A stretch of DNA of 8,761 bases from CAYRNC01 sp964425645. GTDB lineage: Bacteria; Bacillota; Clostridia; Peptostreptococcales; Anaerovoracaceae. Under the pieces are notes generated by a model. That model worked only from the letters and a program-made list of their open reading frames with translations. It was not told where the DNA came from and did not search any database. The stretch covers positions 1-8,761 of the forward strand of contig CAYRNC010000074.1 in the NCBI GenBank assembly GCA_964425645.1. The letters run 5' to 3'. The translations under genes and the position numbers were made by a program. Within the stretch, counting starts at the first letter, position 1. Each line of letters begins with the position of its first letter. This document shows, piece by piece, positions 1 to 6,069 of this stretch.

Positions 1-973
1 AATGCTGCTCGGCCAGGATCTCCGTGGGTGCCATGAACGCCGACTGGCAGCCGGACTTCCACGCATACCAGCAGCAGGCCGCTGCAACGGCCGTTTTACC
101 TGATCCCACATCGCCTTGCACAAGCCTGTTCATCACCTTGCGGCTTTCCATATCGTCTTCTATTTCCTTTATGACACGCTTTTGGGCGCGTGTTAATGCA
201 AAAGGCAGCTTGTCAATAAACAACTCTAAATCTGCTTTTTCGCAAAAAACTATTCCATGTTCTGCACTTGCATATTTTTGTTTTACAAACGACAATCCAA
301 GCTGCAATAAAAACAATTCATCAAATATAAGACGATATCTCGCCTCTTTAAGTCTTCGAATGTCTTTTGGAAAATGTATATGCCTTATTGCGTATTCCAG
401 TCCGCACAGCCTATTTTTTACGCGCATGTCTTCCGGAATATAATCCACGAGCCCAGGCGCCAAAAGCAGAGCCTCTCTTTGCCATTTTCTAAGTTCATTT
501 TGTGTAATACCCCCGGGCAAAGGATAAACCGGGAGTATTGAAGGCGTAGATTTATCAGGGTCCCGATCAATTTCAGGGTGTACCATTGCCAAGCCTACGC
601 CCAAGGCGCTGATTTTACCATAAAATCCATAAGAAGCATCTTTGAACAAAAGACGCTCCATATAGGGGCTATGAAAAAATATTATTTCTATTTCACCGGT
701 GTCATCCTGCACCAGAAGCCTTAAAACATGTTTGTTGCCGTAACGATATCTGCCCTTTGTCATAGATTTAATCTTTGCCCTGATTAAGACCGATTCACCC
801 TCCCTCAGCGAAGCGACAGATCTTATATTCCTTCTGTCTTCATAATCCCTCGGATAATAGTAAAGAAGATCCTTAATTATGTGGATCCCCGACTTATTTA
901 ATATATGGGATTTTTTCGGACCTATGCCTTTAAGGGCGATAACATCGTCCTCCAGTTTTATATTTTTAACCAT
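1..973 (-). CDS. recG: ATP-dependent DNA helicase RecG, N-terminal part (cut by window edge)
   Basis: RecG is a cytoplasmic superfamily 2 helicase that remodels stalled replication forks and Holliday junctions. The first 324 residues are present and the ORF runs off the left edge without a stop. Visible: a helix-hairpin-helix-like start (LKGIGPKK, about 14-21), the RecG-typical YYPRDYEDR at 39-47, an OB-fold wedge region (about 55-150), the Q-like motif LTRAQ at 260-264, Walker A GDVGSGKT at 287-294 and motif Ia APTEILAEQH at 315-324. DEAH and the later helicase motifs lie outside. The ATG at 973 is 8 bases after the asp23 stop, so the two are probably co-transcribed. The Shine-Dalgarno is weak (AAGGG, about 13 bases upstream, inside the asp23 end), which suggests translational coupling. 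Family identity is very secure from the motifs and the neighbours. Confidence 0.95.
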   Translation of the reverse strand, partial: MVKNIKLEDDVIALKGIGPKKSHILNKSGIHIIKDLLYYYPRDYEDRRNIRSVASLREGESVLIRAKIKSMTKGRYRYGNKHVLRLLVQDDTGEIEIIFFHSPYMERLLFKDASYGFYGKISALGVGLAMVHPEIDRDPDKSTPSILPVYPLPGGITQNELRKWQREALLLAPGLVDYIPEDMRVKNRLCGLEYAIRHIHFPKDIRRLKEARYRLIFDELFLLQLGLSFVKQKYASAEHGIVFCEKADLELFIDKLPFALTRAQKRVIKEIEDDMESRKVMNRLVQGDVGSGKTAVAAACCWYAWKSGCQSAFMAPTEILAEQH

Positions 974-981
974 TGTCGCTA

Positions 982-1365
982 TTATCCCTTAATCTCTATG
1001 TTTCTTCTCGATATCTGCTTTGATATGAGCCCGGTTATAACCAAAGCTATACTGTTGGCTTCTATCCGAATATATTTTTCCAAATCGGTTTTAATATCGT
1101 GTATAAGCTGTTCGGTTATCATGCTGATGCTTGAACCAAACCTTATAACTATATAAATCCTGAGGTCTAAACCTTTTTTCCCCATGCTTATATCCATGTG
1201 GTCAGAAACATCAGCACGTTTATGGCGTAGACCGATGATCTTACCTTTATGATTGGATATCCATACCCTTCCGCCGAAATGCGATACGGCTTTTGCTACA
1301 ATTTTTCCGATAACGGCCTTATCGACGGAAATGTATCCTTCATCGAATTCTATTTTATAAAGCAA
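982..1365 (-). CDS. Asp23/Gls24 (YloU-like, DUF322) family protein
   Basis: A 127-residue protein of the Asp23/YloU family, small cytoplasmic or membrane-associated proteins linked in other Firmicutes to envelope homeostasis; the exact role here is unknown. The family pattern is visible: GYISVDKAVIGKIVAKAV near the N-terminus, then a GLDLRIYIVIRFG strand, the SISMITEQLIHDIKTDLEK helix and a C-terminal strand (IALVITGL). The start chosen is TTG at 1365, because AAAGGAGG (1373-1380) lies 7 bases upstream of it. The in-frame ATG at 1398 falls at the -10 element of the likely promoter and would not be in the transcript. The neighbours, divergent rpmB and downstream recG, match the conserved Firmicutes locus. 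However, the DAK-type fatty acid kinase gene (yloV/fakA) that commonly sits between this gene and recG is missing. Confidence 0.88.
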   Translation of the reverse strand: MLYKIEFDEGYISVDKAVIGKIVAKAVSHFGGRVWISNHKGKIIGLRHKRADVSDHMDISMGKKGLDLRIYIVIRFGSSISMITEQLIHDIKTDLEKYIRIEANSIALVITGLISKQISRRNIEIKG

Positions 1366-1372
1366 GGCAAGT

Positions 1373-1380
1373 CCTCCTTT
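1373..1380 (-). promoter_or_regulatory. Ribosome binding site deciding a TTG start for the Asp23-family gene
   Basis: On the minus strand this reads AAAGGAGG, 7 bases before TTG at 1365. The only in-frame ATG (1398) lies upstream of this site, so the site favours the TTG start. Confidence 0.75.
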
Positions 1381-1388
1381 AATTTTTA

Positions 1389-1417
1389 ATAGTAGCATAC
1401 CAGCATGTTAATTTAAA
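1389..1417 (-). promoter_or_regulatory. Putative sigma-A promoter for the asp23-recG unit
   Basis: Minus-strand TTTAAA (1417-1412), a 17-base spacer and TACTAT (1394-1389), with a TG pair one base before the -10 (extended -10, TGcTACTAT). Transcription would begin near 1382, leaving a leader of about 17 bases that holds only the ribosome binding site. The -35 is a poor match, so this is inferred from spacing and the extended -10. Confidence 0.55.
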
Positions 1418-1423
1418 GCGTTG

Positions 1424-1436
1424 AAACGATTCGTTT
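1424..1436. promoter_or_regulatory. Perfect AAACGA-T-TCGTTT palindrome between divergent promoters
   Basis: A perfect 6-base inverted repeat around one central base. It sits 6 bases upstream of the minus-strand -35 (1412-1417) and 36 bases upstream of the rpmB -35 (1473). Its shape and place fit a small operator, but no regulator can be named and a 13-base palindrome in A+T-rich DNA could be chance. Confidence 0.3.
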
Positions 1437-1472
1437 ATGTTCATTTATTTTACCCTGATTATGAAAAAATGT

Positions 1473-1501
1473 TTTACAGCAATATTTTCTTATGCTATAA
1501 T
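1473..1501 (+). promoter_or_regulatory. Sigma-A promoter for rpmB
   Basis: TTTACA (1473-1478), a 17-base spacer and a perfect TATAAT (1496-1501). Transcription should start near 1508, giving a leader of about 70 bases before the rpmB ATG. Only a weak GCTT/AAGC stem is seen in that leader, so no riboswitch is called. Confidence 0.8.
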
Positions 1502-1577
1502 GGCATTTGTTCGGTTAAAGGTAAAAGTGCTTAATAAGCGTAAAATACTTCCACAATATAATCAAGGAGGTGTAAAA

Positions 1578-1769
1578 ATGTCAAAAAAATGTGAGATATG
1601 CGGCAAAGGACAGGCGTCCGGCAACAAGGTAAGCCACTCCAACAGGCATTCCAGGAGAAAATGGAACGTCAACCTGCAGACAGTAAAAGTTATGGAAAAC
1701 GGTACTGTATCGAGAAAAAAGGTCTGCACACGCTGCATCCGGTCAGGGAAAATAACTAAGGCTATATGA
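1578..1769 (+). CDS. rpmB: 50S ribosomal protein L28 (zinc-ribbon, C+ form)
   Basis: L28 is a small, basic protein of the large ribosomal subunit. The 63-residue product has the usual start MSKKCEICGK, the conserved core GNKVSHSNRHSRRKWNVNLQ and two CxxC pairs (C5/C8 and C50/C53) that can hold a zinc ion. This marks it as the zinc-containing form rather than the zinc-free paralog made by some bacteria during zinc shortage. The ATG at 1578 follows AAGGAGGTG (1564-1572), an almost ideal Shine-Dalgarno at 5 bases spacing. In-frame codons further upstream cover the promoter and are not L28-like. The gene is monocistronic, driven by the promoter at 1473-1501 and followed 10 bases after its stop by a terminator hairpin. 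It is the only plus-strand gene in the window. Confidence 0.97.
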   Translation: MSKKCEICGKGQASGNKVSHSNRHSRRKWNVNLQTVKVMENGTVSRKKVCTRCIRSGKITKAI

Positions 1770-1779
1770 AAGACAAATC

Positions 1780-1815
1780 AAAAAATCCATTTATATTTGA
1801 CTAAATGGGTTTTTT
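1780..1815. terminator. Bidirectional rho-independent terminator between rpmB and the his operon
   Basis: The arms AAAAATCCATTTA (1781-1793) and TAAATGGGTTTTT (1802-1814) form a stem of about 13 base pairs, with one G-U-type mismatch, around an 8-base loop. A flanking A-T pair extends it to 1780 and 1815. An A-rich left arm and a T-rich right arm let it end rpmB transcripts on the plus strand and, read in reverse, the his-operon transcript. The minus-strand small ORF stops at 1815, at the edge of the hairpin. Confidence 0.8.
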
Positions 1816-1997
1816 TATACCGTAAACAGTTTGTAGCCGCAAAATATCATTATGGCTCCCAAAACAATCAACCATATCCTTGACGGCAACAAAAATGCAC
1901 AAATTGTTACAGCACCTACTATTAACAGGACCAAACCAAAAAGTTCGGCCTCTCCGCTTTTGCAGCCGCCGTATTTTTTTTTAACAGGGCGCTTCAA
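1815..1997 (-). CDS. Small two-helix membrane protein, unknown function
   Basis: Not recognised as a named family. The 60-residue product has a basic N-terminus (MKRPVKKK), a short polar stretch with one Cys, and two hydrophobic segments at about 19-38 and 41-59, joined by a tight PSRIW turn. This predicts a helical hairpin with the N-terminus in the cytoplasm. Translation would start at TTG (1997), supported by AAAGGAAGG (2003-2011) 5 bases upstream; no in-frame ATG exists there. It lies 17 bases after the preceding small ORF and ends at the terminator, so it is probably the last gene of the histidine operon transcript. It shares the G-x8-9-PxxIW pattern with its neighbour, which suggests a distant duplication. 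The intact frame with a good ribosome binding site argues for a real gene; its function cannot be stated. Confidence 0.6.
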   Translation of the reverse strand: MKRPVKKKYGGCKSGEAELFGLVLLIVGAVTICAFLLPSRIWLIVLGAIMIFCGYKLFTV

Positions 1998-2002
1998 TAC
2001 AT

Positions 2003-2011
2003 CCTTCCTTT
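2003..2011 (-). promoter_or_regulatory. Ribosome binding site supporting the TTG start at 1997
   Basis: On the minus strand this reads AAAGGAAGG, 5 bases before TTG at 1997. The nearby ATG within GGATGTATTGA opens a frame that stops after two codons, so the TTG is the only sensible start served by this site. Confidence 0.55.
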
Positions 2012-2015
2012 CACA

Positions 2016-2174
2016 TTATTTAAAAAATAAAATTATCATCAGCACCGACAGTATAAATAAAAAACCGGCACACCAAATTTGAATAGGTATCACATGAATT
2101 ACTATCATGCCGCCGCAAAAGCATAATGTGATCCCGAGCAACTTAAATAAAACCCGGCCGCGCCTTTTATACAT
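2016..2174 (-). CDS. Small two-helix membrane protein, unknown function
   Basis: Not recognised. From the ATG at 2174 it encodes 52 residues: a basic head (MYKRRGR), a hydrophobic segment at about 9-28 and a second at about 32-51, joined by PIQIW. This again predicts an N-in helical hairpin. An earlier in-frame ATG at 2213 would add 13 residues (MKAAIFFGGIGDS). Neither start has a convincing Shine-Dalgarno: GGTGGG lies 12 bases before the shorter start and nothing clear precedes the longer one. The shorter form was preferred because a charged head right before the first helix is usual for such proteins. It follows hisIE with no terminator between and precedes a similar small ORF. The PxxIW turn and spacing resemble that neighbour, so the two may be old duplicates. 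Confidence 0.5.
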   Translation of the reverse strand: MYKRRGRVLFKLLGITLCFCGGMIVIHVIPIQIWCAGFLFILSVLMIILFFK

Positions 2175-2247
2175 GCTATCGCCGATCCCACCAAAAAAAA
2201 TAGCCGCTTTCATACAATGTATGCAAACGACCCATTTATTGTTACTT

Positions 2248-2913
2248 TTAACTATCGCGGTCTGTTTTATATTGTGGCTTAAGATTCCCTATCTTATTTC
2301 TTCTTCTGTTCAAAATGCCGTATATATCCTCAATCGGTATATTCTTTTGAACCAATAATACAACAAGATGGTAAAGCAGATCACATATTTCATCGGACAA
2401 AGCCGTAATGTCATCATCCTTTGCTGCAATGATTACCTCACTGCATTCTTCGCCGCACTTTTTTAGAATTTTATTCAGTCCCTCAGAAAACAGATAACAG
2501 GTGTAAGAGTTTTCAATAAGATTCTTTTGCCGGGCAGCAACAGTATTATAGAGAGCCTTTAAGGAATCTGACTCATTTGCACAATCAACAGCGTCATAGA
2601 GCCGCCCTTTGTCGTAAAAACAACTTTTTTCTCCTGTATGACATGCAACTCCAGTTTGTATCACCTTCACCAATAGCGTGTCGTCATCGCAATCCGGCGT
2701 AATGGAACAGACCTTTTGGAAATTTCCCGATTCGGCGCCCTTATTCCACAGCTGATCCCTTGAACGGCTGTAAAACCAGGTGTATCCGGTTTCTATGGTT
2801 TTTTCGAGGCTTTCAAGATTCATATAAGCTAACATCAGAACTTGACCGCTGTCATTTTCCTGAACGACAGCCGGTATTAGCGGTGACTTTTTAAAATATA
2901 TTGACAGATCCAT
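2248..2913 (-). CDS. hisIE: Bifunctional phosphoribosyl-AMP cyclohydrolase / phosphoribosyl-ATP pyrophosphatase HisIE
   Basis: Carries out steps two and three of histidine synthesis: PR-ATP to PR-AMP (C-terminal HisE) and opening of the purine ring to ProFAR (N-terminal HisI). The HisI domain (about 1-105 of 221) shows IPAVVQ, VLMLAYMN, the metal-binding DCDDD at 74-78 and CHTGEKSCFY at 91-100 with the zinc cysteines. The HisE domain (about 120-205) shows YLFSEGLNKILKKCGEE, the GEExxE signature at 154-159 and DEICDLLYH at 174-182. Start: ATG at 2913 is chosen because GGGGG lies 7 bases upstream and MDLSIYFKKS fits the family. An ATG at 2931, overlapping the hisF stop as TAATG, would add six residues. 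It is the last recognisable his gene. Both active sites look complete. Confidence 0.95.
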   Translation of the reverse strand: MDLSIYFKKSPLIPAVVQENDSGQVLMLAYMNLESLEKTIETGYTWFYSRSRDQLWNKGAESGNFQKVCSITPDCDDDTLLVKVIQTGVACHTGEKSCFYDKGRLYDAVDCANESDSLKALYNTVAARQKNLIENSYTCYLFSEGLNKILKKCGEECSEVIIAAKDDDITALSDEICDLLYHLVVLLVQKNIPIEDIYGILNRRRNKIGNLKPQYKTDRDS

Positions 2914-2930
2914 GATACAACCCCCATACA

Positions 2931-3683
2931 TTAAACAGGTATACCCTGATGTGCCAGTACTTCTTTGATTTTCCCTACGGAAAGATCTCCGTAGTGGAAA
3001 ATTGAGGCTGCAATCGCTCCGTCCGCTTCGGTCTTCTTAAATAGTTTTACTATATGCTCTACTGTTCCGCAGCCTCCTGAAGCTATCACCGGAATATTTA
3101 CTGCATCGCATACCGCTTTCAGCATGGGAAGGTCAAAGCCCTCTCTTGTTCCATCGGCGTCTATTGATGTAAGCAAAATTTCCCCTACACCTTTCTTAGC
3201 CATATCTTTCGCCCATTCCGTCACATCTAACTTTGTGTCGGTTTTCCCTCCATCTGTAAATACATTAAATCCTCCCTGTGTATTTCTTGCACCATCTATC
3301 GCCACGACTATTTTCCCGCCTCCAAACTTGTCAACAGCCTGCTTTATCAGGTTCGGGTTTTTAAGCGCTTCGGAATTAACAGACACCTTCGCAGCGCCGG
3401 ATAAAAGCATTTCCTCAATGTCCTCAAGGCTTTTTATACCACCTCCTGCAGTTAAAGGGATGGAAAGTCTGGCTGTCGTACTGCGCACCGCATCCGACAG
3501 AGTTTTTTTGCCTTCTGCTGTGGCTGCGATATTCAGAAAAACCAACTCCCCTGCTCCTTGGCTTTCATATATTAGTGCACGCTCAACAGGATCTCCCATA
3601 ACTTTTATATCCTTAAAATTTATACCTTTTACAATTTTCCCGTCTTTAAGATCCAGACAGGGAATGATGCGTTTTAACCTCAT
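2931..3683 (-). CDS. hisF: Imidazole glycerol phosphate synthase cyclase subunit HisF
   Basis: HisF is the TIM-barrel cyclase that turns PRFAR plus ammonia into imidazole-glycerol phosphate and AICAR, normally fed with ammonia by the glutaminase HisH. The 250 residues match the family length. Catalytic D11 (IIPCLD) and D130 (VVAID) are present, as are the phosphate-binding GGGI (80-83), IASGG (200-204) and N103. The gate residues known from Thermotoga HisF also remain: R5, E46, K99 and E168. Unusual changes: GADE reads GAGE (residue 45), FLDI reads FLNI (residue 51) and GADKVS reads GAAKVS (residue 98). No hisH lies in the operon. A good ribosome binding site, GAGGTGA, covers the end of hisA, with 6 bases between the genes. 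The family is certain; how it gets ammonia is not. Confidence 0.95.
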   Translation of the reverse strand: MRLKRIIPCLDLKDGKIVKGINFKDIKVMGDPVERALIYESQGAGELVFLNIAATAEGKKTLSDAVRSTTARLSIPLTAGGGIKSLEDIEEMLLSGAAKVSVNSEALKNPNLIKQAVDKFGGGKIVVAIDGARNTQGGFNVFTDGGKTDTKLDVTEWAKDMAKKGVGEILLTSIDADGTREGFDLPMLKAVCDAVNIPVIASGGCGTVEHIVKLFKKTEADGAIAASIFHYGDLSVGKIKEVLAHQGIPV

Positions 3684-3689
3684 ATTTCA

Positions 3690-4412
3690 TCACCTCGTGC
3701 CTTTTTCATGGTTTATCGCTGTCTTAAGGGAAAGTTTCCCCTTATAGATAGCTTTCCCGCAAATTGCCCCGTACAGACCCATATCGGACAGCGTCCTGAT
3801 GTCGTCCAGCGTACGTATTCCGCCGCTGGCAATGATGTTAACGGATACAGCCTCCGATATTTCATTTAACTGATCTGAATTGGGACCGTTCAGGGTGCCG
3901 TCCTTTGATATATCTGTGAATATAAGGGTCTTTACTCCTATATCTTCCATATCTTTTGCCAGATCAATAAAATCAATTCCACTGTTTTTAAGCCAGCCGA
4001 AGCCTTTTACCTTGCGGTCTTTTGCATCGATACCCACGGCTATCCGACCCCCGAACTCTGTTACTGCCTCTTTAACAAGCAGCCGCTTATTTATCGCTAT
4101 CGTACCAAGCACTATGCGGCTTATGCCTTTTTCGAGATAGTATGAAATATCCTTTAGGGATCTAATTCCGCCTCCCAGCTGAACCTTAAGACCGGTATTC
4201 TTTGCTACCTCAACAAACAGATGGCTGTTTTCTGGTTTGCCCGAAAGGACGCCATCAAGATCAACCATATGAACCCATTCCGCCCCCTCCTTTTCAAAAT
4301 AGAGGGCTGTTGTAAACCAGTCTTCCGCAACTTTTTCTACAGTATCAAAATCCCCGCGCGTCAGGCGTACACATCTTCCTTCTTTGATATCTATTGCTGG
4401 TAAAATTATCAT
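3690..4412 (-). CDS. hisA: ProFAR isomerase HisA (phosphoribosylformimino-AICAR-P isomerase)
   Basis: HisA catalyses the Amadori isomerisation of ProFAR to PRFAR in the cytoplasm. The 240-residue product has the whole half-barrel repeat fold. It starts MIILPAIDIKEGRCVRL with catalytic D8; VDLDG lies at 50-54, the phosphate-binding GGGIR at 80-84, the second catalytic Asp in AVGIDA at D129, FTDISKDGTLNGPN at about 165-178, and IIASGGIR near residue 200. The length is typical and no key residue is missing. Its ATG overlaps the hisB stop by one base (TAATG), with AAGGGG 8 bases upstream, so translation is probably coupled. In the common order of Clostridia hisH would sit between hisB and hisA; here there is no room for it. 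The downstream gene hisF is its structural relative. Confidence 0.96.
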   Translation of the reverse strand: MIILPAIDIKEGRCVRLTRGDFDTVEKVAEDWFTTALYFEKEGAEWVHMVDLDGVLSGKPENSHLFVEVAKNTGLKVQLGGGIRSLKDISYYLEKGISRIVLGTIAINKRLLVKEAVTEFGGRIAVGIDAKDRKVKGFGWLKNSGIDFIDLAKDMEDIGVKTLIFTDISKDGTLNGPNSDQLNEISEAVSVNIIASGGIRTLDDIRTLSDMGLYGAICGKAIYKGKLSLKTAINHEKGTR

Positions 4413-4993
4413 TACAAAATCCCCTTAGACGATAATACGTTTCCGCTGTCTCCCTTTCGAACAGCTGCTTTGACTGCATGAGCAAAGGCCTTAAAAACAG
4501 CTTCAGCCTTATGGTGGTCATTTTCTCCATACAGTAAATTGATATGAAGCGTTACTCCCGCATTCACAGCAAACGCATGGAAAAATTCTTTTACCGTTTG
4601 ACTGTCCATTGCACCCAACGCCTGTCCATTAAATTCGCAATTAAAAACCAAATACGGCCTCCCACTTATATCAATGCTGCATGCAGCCAAAGATTCATCC
4701 ATAGGTATAGCGGCAAATCCGTATCTTTCAAGGCCTTCCTTATTTTTTGTGAGCTTTTTAAAAACCCTCCCGAATGCTATACCTACATCCTCAATGCTGT
4801 GATGACAATCCACATGGAGATCCCCTTTACATTCAATCATGAGGTCGATACCGCTGTGCAGGGCCAAGGAGATCAGCATGTGATCAAAAAACCCTATTCC
4901 CGTATCGATATGCGATTTACCTGTACCATCCAGATTTATTTTTATGACGATATCGGTTTCCTTCGTTTTTCTTTCCCACGAATATTGCCTCAT
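4412..4993 (-). CDS. hisB: Imidazoleglycerol-phosphate dehydratase HisB
   Basis: HisB removes water from imidazole-glycerol phosphate to give imidazole-acetol phosphate, using manganese bound by two repeated His-rich sites. The 193-residue monofunctional form is seen, without the phosphatase domain of enterobacteria. Motifs: GIGFFDHML (32-40), HVDCHHSIEDVG (60-71), IPMDES (96-101), SGRPYLVFN (110-118), EFFHAFAVNAG (136-146) and ENDHHKAEAVFKA (157-169), the second metal site. Its ATG overlaps the hisC stop as ATGA, with GGAAGGGAG upstream. A 1-base overlap joins it to hisA. All metal-ligand motifs are intact, so the enzyme should be active. No histidinol-phosphate phosphatase gene is found in the window. 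Confidence 0.96.
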   Translation of the reverse strand: MRQYSWERKTKETDIVIKINLDGTGKSHIDTGIGFFDHMLISLALHSGIDLMIECKGDLHVDCHHSIEDVGIAFGRVFKKLTKNKEGLERYGFAAIPMDESLAACSIDISGRPYLVFNCEFNGQALGAMDSQTVKEFFHAFAVNAGVTLHINLLYGENDHHKAEAVFKAFAHAVKAAVRKGDSGNVLSSKGIL

Positions 4994-6069
4994 AATTGCT
5001 CCCTTCCTTTATCACCGACGCCATCAAATATTTCCTTTAATGCGGCGATTAAAATTCTATTTTCCTCATCGCTCCCCACGGTGATCCTCAATCCTGTTTC
5101 AAATAACCGAACCAGGATAGAACGCTTTTTCAGTTCTCTGAAAATATAGTCGTTGCAGGCGCTTTCTATTAAAATAAAATTTGCATCGGAGCGGTGAACT
5201 TTCTTCAGCTTTTTTTCGTCTTTAAATTGCATCAGCATTACAAAAAGATCATCCTTGTATTTCTTTACTCTTTCAATATTCCTATTCAAATATTCACGCT
5301 TAGAAAGAATCAATTTACCCACCGCCTGCGACAGAGAATTAACGTTGTACGGAGGCCGAAGGCTGTTTAACACATCAATTATTTTTTCGGAGGATACCGC
5401 AAAGCCTATTCGAAGGGCCGCACAGGAAATCGCTTTAGAGCAGGTTCTTAATACGAGAAGATTGTCAAATTCCTCAATTGCATCTAAAACCGATTGATCG
5501 GAAAAATCCATATAGGCTTCATCGACAACAACTAAGGCCTGTGTGTTGTTAACTATGTAAAATACATCTTCTCTTTTTAACGTTTTCCCCCCGTAGCTGC
5601 CCGGATTGGAGAAAATCAACAACCTTGCCTCGTTTTCCTCAACCTTTTTTACCATTTCCTTTGGATCTACGGAATAATCCGCCCTTTTCTGGGCAAAAGA
5701 GATCTTTCGCCCGTAATGCTCTGCAAAAATCCTATACATGGAAAAGTCCGGTTCGCTCGCCACAAATGACTCATCTTTAGAAAGGAATGAACCTATTATC
5801 ATCGCTATAAGTTCGTCAGATCCGTTTCCAGCTATAACGCACGAGGGCTTTACACCATAAAAGGCTCCAAAAGCCTGTCTTAACTCTAAAGATGTATCCT
5901 CCGGATATCGGTTCAAGGGAATACTCTTTACCGCATCGATTATTTCCTTTTTAAAATCGAAGGCCGGATCTATAAAATTTTCATTGGCATCTAAACAGAC
6001 TGAATATTTTCCGTCTGCAACAGGGTAGGGTTTAAGTTTTTTGTTGCGCTCACTCATTTCATAGCTCAT
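4990..6069 (-). CDS. hisC: Histidinol-phosphate aminotransferase HisC with altered NPT motif
   Basis: A PLP-dependent class I/II aminotransferase that moves the glutamate amino group onto imidazole-acetol phosphate to form histidinol phosphate. The 359 residues are full length. Seen: LDANEN (26-31), RYPED (54-58), NGSDE (82-86), DEAYMDFS (183-190) with Y186, the PLP lysine K212 in TCSKA, ALRIGF with R220, and R328 in GLRIT, expected to bind the substrate carboxylate. Odd: where relatives have SNPCNPT or PNNPTG, this protein has SNPGSYGGK (154-162), so the Asn that normally contacts the PLP ring oxygen appears to be Ser158. The ATG at 6069 has AGGAGG 7 bases upstream and overlaps the hisZG stop (ATGA). 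hisD, often located between hisG and hisC, is absent. Confidence 0.94.
   Translation of the reverse strand: MSYEMSERNKKLKPYPVADGKYSVCLDANENFIDPAFDFKKEIIDAVKSIPLNRYPEDTSLELRQAFGAFYGVKPSCVIAGNGSDELIAMIIGSFLSKDESFVASEPDFSMYRIFAEHYGRKISFAQKRADYSVDPKEMVKKVEENEARLLIFSNPGSYGGKTLKREDVFYIVNNTQALVVVDEAYMDFSDQSVLDAIEEFDNLLVLRTCSKAISCAALRIGFAVSSEKIIDVLNSLRPPYNVNSLSQAVGKLILSKREYLNRNIERVKKYKDDLFVMLMQFKDEKKLKKVHRSDANFILIESACNDYIFRELKKRSILVRLFETGLRITVGSDEENRILIAALKEIFDGVGDKGREQL

Noticed and set aside
24..443. Plus-strand open frame of 139 codons over recG
   Set aside because: It lies entirely antisense to the clearly conserved RecG coding sequence, and the translation is Ser-rich and low in complexity with no family features.
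905..1156. Plus-strand open frame across the recG/asp23 junction
   Set aside because: It is antisense to two recognised genes, and no ribosome binding site or promoter was seen.
1508..1577. Structured autoregulatory leader in the rpmB 5' region
   Set aside because: Only a 4-base stem (GCTT/AAGC) is visible, too weak to call a regulatory RNA.
1852..2358. Two plus-strand open frames opposite the small membrane genes and the hisIE end
   Set aside because: They lie behind the terminator with no promoter. Their translations show no family features, while the minus-strand frames have a membrane-protein pattern and sit in an operon.
3124..3747. Plus-strand open frame of 207 codons opposite hisF
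   Set aside because: It is a shadow of hisF: Ser/Pro/Phe-rich translation typical of antisense reading, with no ribosome binding site.
4405..4420. Remnant of hisH between hisB and hisA
   Set aside because: The hisB stop and hisA start overlap by one base; no intergenic sequence remains.
4544..5149. Plus-strand open frame of 201 codons opposite hisB and the hisC end
   Set aside because: It is antisense to two well conserved enzymes and its translation shows no domain.
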